This document shows positions 17,644 to 26,380 of a DNA stretch of 64,000 nt, piece after piece. The notes below the pieces were generated by a model, which worked only from the letters and a program-made list of their open reading frames with translations, was not told where the DNA came from and did no database searches. Each line of letters begins with the position of its first letter. Within the stretch, counting starts at the first letter, position 1. The translations under genes were made by a program, and so were the position numbers. Source of the stretch: Amycolatopsis deserti (GTDB taxonomy: Bacteria > Actinomycetota > Actinomycetes > Mycobacteriales > Pseudonocardiaceae); contig NZ_BNAU01000001.1 of NCBI RefSeq assembly GCF_014653945.1, positions 1,612,001-1,676,000 on the forward strand. The letters are read 5' to 3'.

Positions 17644-19151
17644 GCCGCACTTCCCTCCATCACCAGATTCAGCACGTCTGCTTCGGTCAGCTCGCTCGCG
17701 GGGGCTTCGCGGACCACCTGGCCCTCCCGCAGCACGAGCACGCGGTCGGCGAGCCCGAGCACCTCGGGCATCTCGCTGGAGACCAGCACCAGCCCGACCC
17801 CGGCCGCGGCCAGCTCGCGGATCAGCCGGTACAGCTCGGCGCGCGCGCCGACGTCCACGCCGCGGGTCGGCTCGTCCAGCAGCAGGATCGAGCAGCCGCG
17901 CACCAGCCAGCGCGCGACGACCGCCTTCTGCTGGTTGCCGCCGGACAGCGTGCCCACCGGGCGGCGCGGATCCGCCGGGCGCAGGTCCAGCTGCCGCAGG
18001 CGCTCGGCCGAATCGCCGATCTCGCGGGCGCGGTCGGTGAAGCCGAGGCGGCTGTACTCGGGCAGGCTCGCCAGCGTCACGTTGTGCGCGACCGACATCT
18101 CCAGCAGCAGCGCCTGGCTCTTGCGTTCCTCCGGCGCCAGGCCGATCCCGGCCTTCACCGCGCTCGGGACGTCGCCGGGCTTGAGCCGCTTGCCCTCGAC
18201 GAAGACCTGGCCGCCGTCCGGTTTGCGGGCGCCGAAGATGGTTTCCAGCAGCTCGCTGCGGCCCGCGCCGACCAGGCCGGCCAGGCCGAGGATCTCGCCG
18301 CGCCGCAGGGTGAAGCTGACGTTGGAGAACTCCCCCCGGCGGGTCAGGTTCTCCACGCGCAGCAGCTCGGTGGAGCTGTCCACAGTGGATTCCAGGCGCT
18401 CCGGGTACACGGTCTCCACGCGGCGGCCGGACATCAGCGACACGAGGTGGTCGGTGGTGACGTCGGCGACTTCGAGCCCGGCGGCGACGGTGGCGCCGTC
18501 CTTGAGCACGGTGACGCGGTTGCCGATCCGGCGGATCTCCTCCAGGCGGTGCGAGATGTAGACGACGGCCACGCCGTCCGCGGTCAGCTCGGCGACGATG
18601 CGGAACAGGTTGTCCACCTCGTCGGAGGCCAGCGCGGCGGTCGGCTCGTCCATCACGATCAGGCGTGCGTCGTGGACCAGGGCCCGTGCCATGGAGACCA
18701 GCTGCTGGCCGGCGGCGGAGAGGTCGCCGACCTCGCGGTCGGGGTGGATCTCCGGGTGGCCGAGCCGCGCGAGCAGCTCGGTGGCCTTCGCACGGGCCTG
18801 CCGGTCGCGGGTGAACCCGGCCTGGGCGGGCTCGTGGCCGAGGAAGATGTTGTCGGCCACCGACAGCGCCGGGATGAGGTCGAGCTCCTGGTACATGGTG
18901 GCGATGCCGCGGCGCAGGGCGGCCACCGGGGAGGACAGCGTGACCGGTTCGCCCTGCCAGCGGATCTCGCCCGCGTCCGGCTGGTGCGCCCCGGCGAGGA
19001 CCTTGATCAGGGTCGATTTGCCGGCGCCGTTCTGGCCGAGCAGGCAGTGCACCTCCCCCGCCCGCACCGACAGCTCGACACCGTCCAGCGCCCGGACACC
19101 CGGGAACGTCTTGACGATGCCGCGCATGGACAGCAGGTCTTCGGTCATCAC
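17640..19151 (-). CDS. Sugar ABC transporter ATP-binding protein, duplicated domains (RbsA/MglA family)
   Basis: A 503-residue protein with two fused ATPase halves. The first has Walker A GQNGAGKST (about residues 40-48) and Walker B LIVMDEPTAAL. The second has the degenerate loop GLVGAGRSEL, the signature LSGGNQQK and Walker B ILLLDEPTRGVD. The divergent first-half signature (LSAAGQQ) is normal for this family. It powers the permease encoded next. The gene may start at GTG 19151 or ATG 19148, both overlapping the ROK regulator stop. Confidence 0.93.
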   Translation of the reverse strand: MMTEDLLSMRGIVKTFPGVRALDGVELSVRAGEVHCLLGQNGAGKSTLIKVLAGAHQPDAGEIRWQGEPVTLSSPVAALRRGIATMYQELDLIPALSVADNIFLGHEPAQAGFTRDRQARAKATELLARLGHPEIHPDREVGDLSAAGQQLVSMARALVHDARLIVMDEPTAALASDEVDNLFRIVAELTADGVAVVYISHRLEEIRRIGNRVTVLKDGATVAAGLEVADVTTDHLVSLMSGRRVETVYPERLESTVDSSTELLRVENLTRRGEFSNVSFTLRRGEILGLAGLVGAGRSELLETIFGARKPDGGQVFVEGKRLKPGDVPSAVKAGIGLAPEERKSQALLLEMSVAHNVTLASLPEYSRLGFTDRAREIGDSAERLRQLDLRPADPRRPVGTLSGGNQQKAVVARWLVRGCSILLLDEPTRGVDVGARAELYRLIRELAAAGVGLVLVSSEMPEVLGLADRVLVLREGQVVREAPASELTEADVLNLVMEGSAA

Positions 19152-20371
19152 GCCTCCACGCTCACCGGGGCGCCGGCCGGGGCCAGCGTCGGATCGTCCA
19201 GCAGGGGCCGGATCGCGGCCTGCGCCGCGCCGGTGCCGACCGCGGTGAACCCGAGCCGGGACGCCACGATGCGGGGGCCGCCGGTCTCGGCGGTCACCGA
19301 GCGGGCGGCCAGTTCGGCGCGGATCGGCTCGGCGAGCCAGTCGCGCAGCGGCGCGAAGTAGCCGCCGAGGACGACGATCCGGGGGTCGAGCAGGTCGGCC
19401 AGGACCGCGATGCCGTGGCCGAGTCCGGCGCCGAGCTGGGTGAGCGCGTCCAGGACGCGGCGATCACCCTGCTGGGCGCGCTGGCGCACGATCGCGGTGC
19501 GCTGGGCCAGGTCGAGGGACGGGTCGTGGACCAGGTCGCGCGGGGTGGCCAGCGAGTGCAGGAACGCGTCGATCCCGACCGCGGTCTGCCAGCAGCCGCG
19601 GCGGCCGCAGACGCAGGGACGGCCGGTGGGTTCCAGCGACAGGTGCCCGACCTCGCCGGCGGCGCCGCCGATCAGCCTGCCGCCGGTGATCAGCCCCGCG
19701 CCGACGCCCAGGCCGCCGAGGAGGAACACGACGTCGGAGCAGCCGCGGGCGGCGCCGCTGTCGGCCTCGGCCAGCGCGGCGAGGTTGGCGTTGTTGCCGA
19801 CGACGATGCGCTCCAGCGGGAAGCCGGTGCGGGCGGCGAGCCCGTCGGCGAGGGCGAGGTCGCGCCAGCGCAGGCCGGGCGCGAGGCGAACGGTGCCGGC
19901 GGGGTCGACCAGCCCGGGCACAGCCACCGCGATGCCCGCGACCTGGTCCACTTCGGACATCGCGCCGAGCACGAGCGCGGCCAGTTCGTCGAGGGTGCGC
20001 TCCGGCCCGAGGGCGCGGACGTCGCAGGTGGCGCGGCGGCGGGCGGTCGCGGTGCCGGCGAGGTCTCCGAGCGTGCTGCCGAGGTGGTCCTCGGCGACCT
20101 CCAGCCCGATGCCCCAGTTGCCGCGCGGCCGCAGCTCGACGAGCTGACCCGGCCGGCCCTGGCCGCCCTCGTGACGGCCGCCGGCCTGGACCAGCTCGCG
20201 GACCTCCAGCTCGGCGACCAGGCCGGAGACGGTGGCCTTGCTCAGGCCGCTCAGGGTCGCCAGTTGCGCGCGGGAGAGCCCCCCGTGGCGGCGGAGGAGC
20301 CGGACGAGCAGGGCGAGGTTGGCCCTGCGGACACCGGCGCGGTCCGTCGGCCGGTCGAAAGGTTGGGGCAC
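19148..20371 (-). CDS. ROK family transcriptional regulator of the transporter-ebo operon
   Basis: A 407-residue repressor-type ROK protein. An N-terminal winged helix is followed by the sugar-kinase-like domain: LSRAQLATLSGLSKATVSGL at about residues 32-51, GIAVAVPGLVD, GNNANLAALAE. The zinc cluster is present as CVCGRRGCW. It is the first gene of the minus-strand unit that runs down to 6551, overlapping the ATPase gene, so it probably senses the imported sugar and controls the operon. Start GTG 20371 has a GGAG box about 8 bases upstream. A palindrome at 20499-20519 is a likely operator. Confidence 0.9.
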   Translation of the reverse strand: MPQPFDRPTDRAGVRRANLALLVRLLRRHGGLSRAQLATLSGLSKATVSGLVAELEVRELVQAGGRHEGGQGRPGQLVELRPRGNWGIGLEVAEDHLGSTLGDLAGTATARRRATCDVRALGPERTLDELAALVLGAMSEVDQVAGIAVAVPGLVDPAGTVRLAPGLRWRDLALADGLAARTGFPLERIVVGNNANLAALAEADSGAARGCSDVVFLLGGLGVGAGLITGGRLIGGAAGEVGHLSLEPTGRPCVCGRRGCWQTAVGIDAFLHSLATPRDLVHDPSLDLAQRTAIVRQRAQQGDRRVLDALTQLGAGLGHGIAVLADLLDPRIVVLGGYFAPLRDWLAEPIRAELAARSVTAETGGPRIVASRLGFTAVGTGAAQAAIRPLLDDPTLAPAGAPVSVEA

Positions 20372-20408
20372 CGGGGACGCTCCACTTCGTCGGGAAACTG
20401 GCCGGTCT

Positions 20409-20441
20409 CAGTGCTGGGTGTCAGTGCTGGGTCGCAGTGCT
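20409..20441. repeat. Three short direct repeats, 13-bp period, upstream of the ROK operon
   Basis: CAGTGCTGGGT begins at 20409 and 20422, and a third truncated copy (CAGTGCT) at 20435. The repeats lie in the leader just upstream of the ROK gene start. They could be regulator half-sites or a replication-slippage product. Confidence 0.5.
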
Positions 20442-20498
20442 CTGCCGTACGCCGCCTACTCTGACTGGCGGATACTTCTGCCACAATCCGGCAAAAGG

Positions 20499-20519
20499 AG
20501 TAACAATCAGATCGTTACT
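20499..20519. promoter_or_regulatory. Candidate ROK operator palindrome
   Basis: AGTAAC, nine bases, then GTTACT form a perfect 21-bp inverted repeat inside an unusually AT-rich patch for this genome (about 20480-20540). It is 128 bp upstream of the ROK gene and in the only sizeable gap before the transporter-ebo unit, so it is a good candidate operator. Confidence 0.55.
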
Positions 20520-20645
20520 TTTGAACCGGACTGTCGAAAGTGTGCTCAGCTCCGGACATGCCGGCGGTTCGCGAGCGGGCCCGGAGCAACCAGCGGTGGT
20601 GGTACGGCCGCTCCGGATACGCCCGCAGGGAGTTCTTCCGGACGG

Positions 20646-21842
20646 TCAGGCCGGGACGCTGAAGGCGTGGTCGGTGGCCAGCCAGGCGGCTCCGATCACC
20701 CCGGCCTGGTCGCCCAGCTCGGACAGCACGATCGGCAGGTTCCCGGTCGCCAGCGGCAGCGACCGCCGGTACACCGACGACCGCACCTCGGCCAGCAGGG
20801 TGTGCCCGAGCCGGGACACGCCGCCGCCGATCACGACCATGCCGGGGTTCAGGAAGCTCACCAGCGACGCGATCACCTGGCCCAGCCGCCGCCCGCCCTC
20901 GCGCACCAGCGTCACCGCCGCGAAGTCCCCGGCCTGCGCGGCCTCGGCCACGTCCCGCGCGGTCAGCGCCGGCCGGTCCTCCAGCAACGCCGCCAGGTAA
21001 GGGGACCGCCCGCTGCGCGCCAGCGTCAGCGCGTCCCGCGCCAGCGCCGCCCCGCCGAAGTACGCCTCGAGGCAGCCCACCTCACCGCAGGCGCACGCCG
21101 GCCCGTAGTCGTCCAGCTTGATGTGCCCGATGTCCCCCGCGGTGCCGGCCACCCCGCGGTAGACGCGGCCCGCGACGACGATCCCGCCGCCGATCCCGGT
21201 GCCGACCTTGACGAAGATCAGGTCGTCCAGCGACCGGGCCACCCCGGCGTGCCGCTCCCCCAGCGCCATCACGTTCACGTCGTTGTCGACCGTCACCGCG
21301 CAGCCCCAGTGCCCGGCCAGCCGGTCGCGCACCGGGAACCGGTCCCAGCCCGGCATGATCGGCGGCGCCACCGGCATCCCGTCCCGGAAGCTCACCGGCC
21401 CGGGCAGTCCGATCCCGGCGCCCGCGAGCCGTCCGGGGGCGTCCTGCAGCACCTTCGCGGCCAGCTGCTCCACCCGGTCCAGCACCGGCACCGGCCCGCG
21501 GCGCACGTCGCAGTCCTCCACCGCGTGCGCGAGCACCTCGCACCGTCCGTCGGTCACCGCCACGGCCACCGACGTCGCGCCGACGTCCACGCCGAGGAAG
21601 CGCACGTCGTCGGCCAGGCGCACCAGCGTCGACCGCCGCCCGCCGCGGCTCGCCGCCGGGCCACCGGATTCGACGAGCCCGCCTTCGGCCAGCCGGGTGA
21701 TCTCCGCGGCCAGCCGGGCCCGCGGCACCCCGAGCCGTTCACCCAGTTCGACCCGCGCCATCGGGCCCTCGTCCCGCAGCAGGGCGAGCAGCCCGGCCTG
21801 CTCACGGGTCTCGGCCGACGGGGGAAAACCGCTGGTGGTCAT
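20646..21842 (-). CDS. ROK family transcriptional regulator/sugar-kinase-like protein (second)
   Basis: A 398-residue ROK protein with an N-terminal winged helix (ARVELGERLGVPRARLAAEI, about residues 29-48). A complete ROK domain follows: LGVDVGATSVAVAV phosphate loop, AGIGLPGPVSF, DNDVNVMALGE. The zinc motif CACGEVGCLEAYFGG retains the glutamate that in ROK kinases helps bind sugar hydroxyls. It is transcribed away from the Tat-exported TIM-barrel gene across a 187-bp gap and probably regulates that divergent pair. It is not closely similar to the ROK protein downstream of it. Confidence 0.9.
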   Translation of the reverse strand: MTTSGFPPSAETREQAGLLALLRDEGPMARVELGERLGVPRARLAAEITRLAEGGLVESGGPAASRGGRRSTLVRLADDVRFLGVDVGATSVAVAVTDGRCEVLAHAVEDCDVRRGPVPVLDRVEQLAAKVLQDAPGRLAGAGIGLPGPVSFRDGMPVAPPIMPGWDRFPVRDRLAGHWGCAVTVDNDVNVMALGERHAGVARSLDDLIFVKVGTGIGGGIVVAGRVYRGVAGTAGDIGHIKLDDYGPACACGEVGCLEAYFGGAALARDALTLARSGRSPYLAALLEDRPALTARDVAEAAQAGDFAAVTLVREGGRRLGQVIASLVSFLNPGMVVIGGGVSRLGHTLLAEVRSSVYRRSLPLATGNLPIVLSELGDQAGVIGAAWLATDHAFSVPA

Positions 21843-21947
21843 GGGGGCACCAGCCTCCTCGCTGCTCGCGCGTGCTCCGACTGTAGCGCCGTCGCCGCCC
21901 CTTTTGAGCAGACGCGGCCGAACTTTGTTCCGGAAAATCCGAAACTC

Positions 21948-21977
21948 TGGACACTTTCAGCGGAAGTTGCCTACGTT
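21948..21977 (+). promoter_or_regulatory. Possible promoter for the TIM-barrel/sugar-dehydrogenase pair
   Basis: TGGACA and TACGTT are separated by 18 bases, a reasonable primary-sigma promoter, 53 bp upstream of the GTG start at 22030. Next to it, GGAAAATCCGAAAC gives short repeated CCGAA/GGAA elements that might bind the divergent ROK regulator. Confidence 0.35.
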
Positions 21978-22029
21978 ACCGGCGCACGTGACAAGGGGGT
22001 CGGTTCACACTCGGCTGAAGGAGAAATCC

Positions 22030-22989
22030 GTGTCCCACTCGTCGTACAACCGCCGTGGTTTCCTGCGCACCGCGGCGGGAGCGACCGTCGCGGTCAGCGC
22101 CGCGGCGCTCGCCGGTTCGCTGCCCGCCGCCGCCAGCCAGGGCGGCGGCCGTCTCGTCCCGCAGAACCAGATCGGCATCCAGCTCTACAGCGTCCGCGAC
22201 AAGGTCTCGCAGCTCGGCTTCCGCGCCGTGTTCGAGGAGCTGTCCCGCATCGGCTACCGCGAGATCGAGTTCGCCGGCTACACCCAGAGCACCTCGATCC
22301 TCGGGCGGCAGATCACCGTGCCCGAGATCGCCCAGCTGCTCAAGGACTTCGGGCTCAAGGCCGTCGGCAGCCACGTCGGGCTGAACAACTTCCGCACCAA
22401 CCTGCAGGCCGAACTGGACAACGCCGAAATCCTCGGCCTCAAGCACATCGGCACCGCCAACGCCCCGACCAACGTCAACACCGTGGCCGGCTACCAGGCC
22501 GCCGCCGAGGAGTTCAACCGCATCGGCGCCGCGGCCGCCGAGCGCGGCCTGAAGTTCTACCAGCACAACCACGCCGGCGAGTTCGCCTTCGCCACCGACC
22601 GGCCGGACGTGCGGCTCTACGACGTCTTCTTCGACAACACCGATCCCGACCTGGTCTACCTCGAGATGGACGTGTACTGGGCCTACGTCGGCCAGTACCG
22701 CTTCCCCGGGTTCGAACCCGCCGACTACATCACCCGCGCCCCGCACCGCTACCCGTTGCTGCACCTCAAGGACGGCGACGAAAACCCGGCCAACCCCAAC
22801 GGCTACGACATCGTCGAGTTCGGCGCCGGCGACCTGCCCTACGACCGGTTCCTCAAGCGGGTCAACGGCCGCGGCCGCTACCACGGCATCTGGGAGCAGG
22901 ACACCGCGCCCGCCACGCTGCCCAACCCGCCCGGCTCGTTCGCCGCGGCGCTGCGCAGCTACCAGGCGCTGTCCGAACTGCGCGGCTGA
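22030..22989 (+). CDS. Tat-exported sugar phosphate isomerase/epimerase family TIM-barrel protein
   Basis: A 319-residue xylose-isomerase-fold protein with a twin-arginine signal (NRRGFLRTAAGATV, residues 7-20, with AAA cleavage region near 35). The barrel carries IGIQLYSVRD, YQHNHAGEF (His/Glu), YLEMDVYW (Glu/Asp) and LLHLKDGD (His), typical metal ligands of the family. Export is notable because most relatives are cytoplasmic. Start GTG 22030 has an AAGGAG box seven bases upstream; the frame upstream of it is antisense to the ROK gene. The next gene, a secreted sugar dehydrogenase, is 42 bp downstream, so both likely act on sugars outside the cell. Confidence 0.9.
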   Translation: MSHSSYNRRGFLRTAAGATVAVSAAALAGSLPAAASQGGGRLVPQNQIGIQLYSVRDKVSQLGFRAVFEELSRIGYREIEFAGYTQSTSILGRQITVPEIAQLLKDFGLKAVGSHVGLNNFRTNLQAELDNAEILGLKHIGTANAPTNVNTVAGYQAAAEEFNRIGAAAAERGLKFYQHNHAGEFAFATDRPDVRLYDVFFDNTDPDLVYLEMDVYWAYVGQYRFPGFEPADYITRAPHRYPLLHLKDGDENPANPNGYDIVEFGAGDLPYDRFLKRVNGRGRYHGIWEQDTAPATLPNPPGSFAAALRSYQALSELRG

Positions 22990-23031
22990 CCCCTCCCCTC
23001 CCCGTCGAAATCCCACCGGAGTGATCTCGCG

Positions 23032-26000
23032 ATGCACCCTGCCCTGAGACGGCTGATCACCGCCGCCGCGGTGACGGCCCTGCCGGTGCTCGGCCTCGCC
23101 GTGCCCGCCGCGGCACAGGCCGCGGACCCGGCCCTGGACTGGAACAACTACGAGAAGATCACGCTCACCAAGAACGTGGGCGAACCCATCGACCTGGCCG
23201 TGCTGCCGGACAACCGCGTCCTGCACACCGCGCGCAGCGGTGAGGTGCGGCTGACCGATCCGAAGACCGGCGTCACCAAGGTCGTCAGCACGATCCCCGT
23301 CTACCAGAACTCGGAGATGGGCCTGCAGACGGTGACGCTCGACCCGGGCTTCGCCGAGAACCACTGGGTCTACCTCTACTACTCGCCGAAGCTGAACACC
23401 CCAGCCGGTTCGGCCCCGAACACGCTGCCCGCGGGCGCGGACGACTCGTACTGGAAGCAGTGGGAGGGCTACGACGTCCTGTCCCGGTTCAAGTGGACCG
23501 GCGAGTCGCTCGACCTGAGCACCGAGCAGGAGATCATCCGCATCCCCACCAACCGCGGCCAGTGCTGCCACGTGGCCGGGGACGTCGACTTCGACGCGCA
23601 GGGCAACCTGTACCTGTCCACCGGTGGCAACACCCCCGCCTCCGGCCCGAACGTCAACGGCTACACCCCGATCAACGACGCGCCCGGCTACAACCCCGGC
23701 CTCGACGAGCGCCGCGGCTCCGGGAACACCAACGACCTGCGCGGCAAGATCCTGCGCATCCACGTCAACGACGACGGCTCCTACACGATCCCCGACGGCA
23801 ACCTGTTCGCCCCCGGCACGCCGCTGACGCGGCCGGAGATCTTCGTGATGGGCCTGCGCAACCCGTTCCGGATGACCGTCGACAAGGCGACCGGCGCGGT
23901 GATGTGGGGCGACTACGGCCCCGACGCCGGCACGGCCGACCCGAACCGCGGCCCGATGGGCTACGTCGAGTGGCAGATCACGACCAAGCCGATGAACTCG
24001 GGCTGGCCGTTCTGCACGGCCGACAACTCCCAGCCCTACCGGGACTTCGACTTCGCCACCCTCACCCCGGGACCGGCGTTCGACTGCGCCGCCCCGGTGA
24101 ACGACTCGCGCTGGAACACCGGCCTGCGCACGCTGCCCCCGGCCACCCCGGCCACCCTGTGGTACGGCGACAAGGACAGCGACCAGCCGTGGCCCGAGCT
24201 GACCGCGTTCCGCTCCAGCACCGGCCAGGCCCCGATGGGCGGCCCGGTGTACCACTACGACGCGAACAACCCGTCGCCGACGAAGTTCCCGGCCTACTGG
24301 GACGGCAAGGCGTTCTTCGGCGAGTTCTCCCAGGACTACGTCGCCGCGTTCACCCTGGCCGGCCCGGACGGCCCGGTGACCAAGCTGGAGAACTTCCTGC
24401 CCAACCGGGACCTGTCCGCGCTGGGCCAGCCGATCTGGGACAACCCGATGGACCTGGAGTTCGGCCCGGACGGCTCGCTCTACGTCCTGGACTACGGTGA
24501 CGGCTTCTTCCGGCAGAACCCGGACGCCGGGCTGTACCGGATCGACTTCGCGCAGGGCAACAAGACCCCGACCGCGCGGATGACGGCGACCCCGTCGTCC
24601 GGGCAGGCGCCGCTCACGGTTTCGTTCGACGGCAGCACCTCCAGCGACCCGGAGGGCGGTGCGCTGACCTACGAGTGGGACTTCGACGGCGACGGCACCT
24701 TCGACGCCACCGGGCCGCAGGCGACCCACACCTACACCGAGAACGGCCAGGTCGAGGCCCGGCTGCGGGTCACCGACCCGGCGGGACGGCACGGCCTGAC
24801 CTCCGAGCAGGTCACCATCGGCAACACCGCGCCCACGGTGGGGCTGACCGCCCCGGCGCACGGCGGGTTCTTCGACTGGGGCGACGCGATCCCCTACGCG
24901 GTGACCGTCAACGACCCGGAGGACGGCACCAACCCGGTGTGCAGCCGGGTGGCGTGGGCGTTCGGCCTGGGCCACAACCAGCACGGGCACCCGGTCAACA
25001 GCGGCACCGGCTGCGCCGGCGCGGTGGCCACGCCGACCGACGCCGGCCACGGCGCGACGGAGAACGTGTTCGGTGTGCTCAACGTGACCTACACCGACAA
25101 CGGCGCGGGCGGCGTGCCGCCGGCGACCGGTGAGGCGCAGGTCGTGCTGAACCCGAAGCTCATGCAGGGCGAGCACGCGGACGAGTCCAGCGGTGTCACC
25201 ATCACCGACGACTCCACCGCGTCCGGGCTGCGCGCGGTCACCGGTTTCGACGCCGGTGACTGGCTGGCCTACGACCCGGTGAACTTCAGCGGCATCACCG
25301 GCGTGCAGACCAAGGCGCGTGGCGCCGGCCAGCTGCAGCTGCGGTGGAACGCCGCCGACGCGGCGCCGTTCGCGACGATCGACGTGCCCGCGGGTACCGG
25401 CTGGCAGACGGTGACCACGCCGCTGTCCGGGCTGCCCTCGGGTGCGGGCAAGCTGTTCGTCACCTCCAGTGGCGGGGTCGACGTCGACGCCTTCACGTTC
25501 CAGGGCGCCGGGGTCGCGGACAAGACGCCGCCCACGGTGTCGGCCGCGCTGACGCCGTCGGCGCCGACCGGGGCGAACGGCTGGTACACGGGCAACGTCA
25601 CGCTGACCGTGTCCGCCACCGACAACGGCACGGTGTCCAGCCGGCAGTACTCGGTGGACAACGGCAAGACCTGGGTGAACGCGAACAACCCGGTGACGCT
25701 GTCGGCCGAGGGCACCACGACGGTGCTCTACCGGGCGACGGACAACGGCGGCAACGTGTCCGCGCCGGGCACGCTCACGGTCAAGATCGACAAGACCGCG
25801 CCCGCGGTGACGATCGGCGGGGTGACCGAGGGGCAGGCCTTCGGTGACGCCGCGGCCCTGACGCCGGTGGTCACCGCGACTGACGCCGCGTCCGGGGTGG
25901 GCACGGTGAAGGCCACTGTGGACGGTCAGCCGGTCACGCCGGGCAAGCCGCTGGAGCTGTGGCGGCTGCCGCTCGGGGCGCACCAGCTGTCGGTGACCGT

Positions 26001-26310
26001 GACCGACCAGGCCGGGCTCACCACGACCAGGGCCGTGAACTTCACGACCGGGACGTCGTTCGGTGACGTGCGGGCCCTGATCGAGAAGTTCCGCGACGCC
26101 GGCTGGGTCACCAGAACCGGGGCGATGCAGTTGCACAACGCCCTCGACACGGCCCAGAAGCACGCCGAGGCCGGGCGGATCAACGCCGCCCGGGACGCGC
26201 TGCAGAACTTCGCGGCGATCACCCGGGACCGTACGAAGGTCCCGGACCAGCTCGCCGCGGAGACTCTCCGTCGCGACGCCACCGCCCTGTCGGGAGCTCT
26301 GAAGCCCTGA
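23032..26310 (+). CDS. Secreted multi-domain glucose/sorbosone dehydrogenase-like protein (GSDH + PKD + carbohydrate-binding-like + C-terminal helical domain)
   Basis: A 1092-residue exported protein. Residues 1-30 form a Sec signal. Residues about 35-505 form a six-bladed beta-propeller of the PQQ-dependent GSDH type (ETYDGMG-like blades; GQCCHVAGDVDF, MGLRNPFRM, LYVLDYGDG). Residues about 510-595 are a PKD domain (YEWDFDGDGTFDATG). About 600-700 is an Ig-like insert with paired cysteines, and about 705-825 a CBM6-like domain (ESSGVTITDDSTASGLRAVT). About 830-1035 contains repeats of an OmpL47-like type (YSVDNGKTWVN). The last about 60 residues (ALIEKFRDAGWV) look like a FIMAH-type helical bundle. 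Likely oxidises or binds extracellular polysaccharide or sugar. A strong terminator follows. Confidence 0.87.
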   Translation: MHPALRRLITAAAVTALPVLGLAVPAAAQAADPALDWNNYEKITLTKNVGEPIDLAVLPDNRVLHTARSGEVRLTDPKTGVTKVVSTIPVYQNSEMGLQTVTLDPGFAENHWVYLYYSPKLNTPAGSAPNTLPAGADDSYWKQWEGYDVLSRFKWTGESLDLSTEQEIIRIPTNRGQCCHVAGDVDFDAQGNLYLSTGGNTPASGPNVNGYTPINDAPGYNPGLDERRGSGNTNDLRGKILRIHVNDDGSYTIPDGNLFAPGTPLTRPEIFVMGLRNPFRMTVDKATGAVMWGDYGPDAGTADPNRGPMGYVEWQITTKPMNSGWPFCTADNSQPYRDFDFATLTPGPAFDCAAPVNDSRWNTGLRTLPPATPATLWYGDKDSDQPWPELTAFRSSTGQAPMGGPVYHYDANNPSPTKFPAYWDGKAFFGEFSQDYVAAFTLAGPDGPVTKLENFLPNRDLSALGQPIWDNPMDLEFGPDGSLYVLDYGDGFFRQNPDAGLYRIDFAQGNKTPTARMTATPSSGQAPLTVSFDGSTSSDPEGGALTYEWDFDGDGTFDATGPQATHTYTENGQVEARLRVTDPAGRHGLTSEQVTIGNTAPTVGLTAPAHGGFFDWGDAIPYAVTVNDPEDGTNPVCSRVAWAFGLGHNQHGHPVNSGTGCAGAVATPTDAGHGATENVFGVLNVTYTDNGAGGVPPATGEAQVVLNPKLMQGEHADESSGVTITDDSTASGLRAVTGFDAGDWLAYDPVNFSGITGVQTKARGAGQLQLRWNAADAAPFATIDVPAGTGWQTVTTPLSGLPSGAGKLFVTSSGGVDVDAFTFQGAGVADKTPPTVSAALTPSAPTGANGWYTGNVTLTVSATDNGTVSSRQYSVDNGKTWVNANNPVTLSAEGTTTVLYRATDNGGNVSAPGTLTVKIDKTAPAVTIGGVTEGQAFGDAAALTPVVTATDAASGVGTVKATVDGQPVTPGKPLELWRLPLGAHQLSVTVTDQAGLTTTRAVNFTTGTSFGDVRALIEKFRDAGWVTRTGAMQLHNALDTAQKHAEAGRINAARDALQNFAAITRDRTKVPDQLAAETLRRDATALSGALKP

Positions 26311-26321
26311 CCGGGTGAAGC

Positions 26322-26363
26322 GAGGGCCACTCTCGGTGCGGAGACGCACTGAGGGTGGCCCTC
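26322..26363. terminator. Strong terminator after the secreted sugar dehydrogenase
   Basis: A 19-bp stem (outer GAGGGCCAC/GTGGCCCTC, inner CTCGGTGCG/CGCACTGAG with wobble pairs) closes a GAGA tetraloop, 12 bases after the stop codon. Its right arm ends 17 bases before the next start, so the CapA gene probably has its own promoter overlapping the terminator. Confidence 0.85.
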
Positions 26364-26380
26364 TGGCAGGATCGGGAGTC

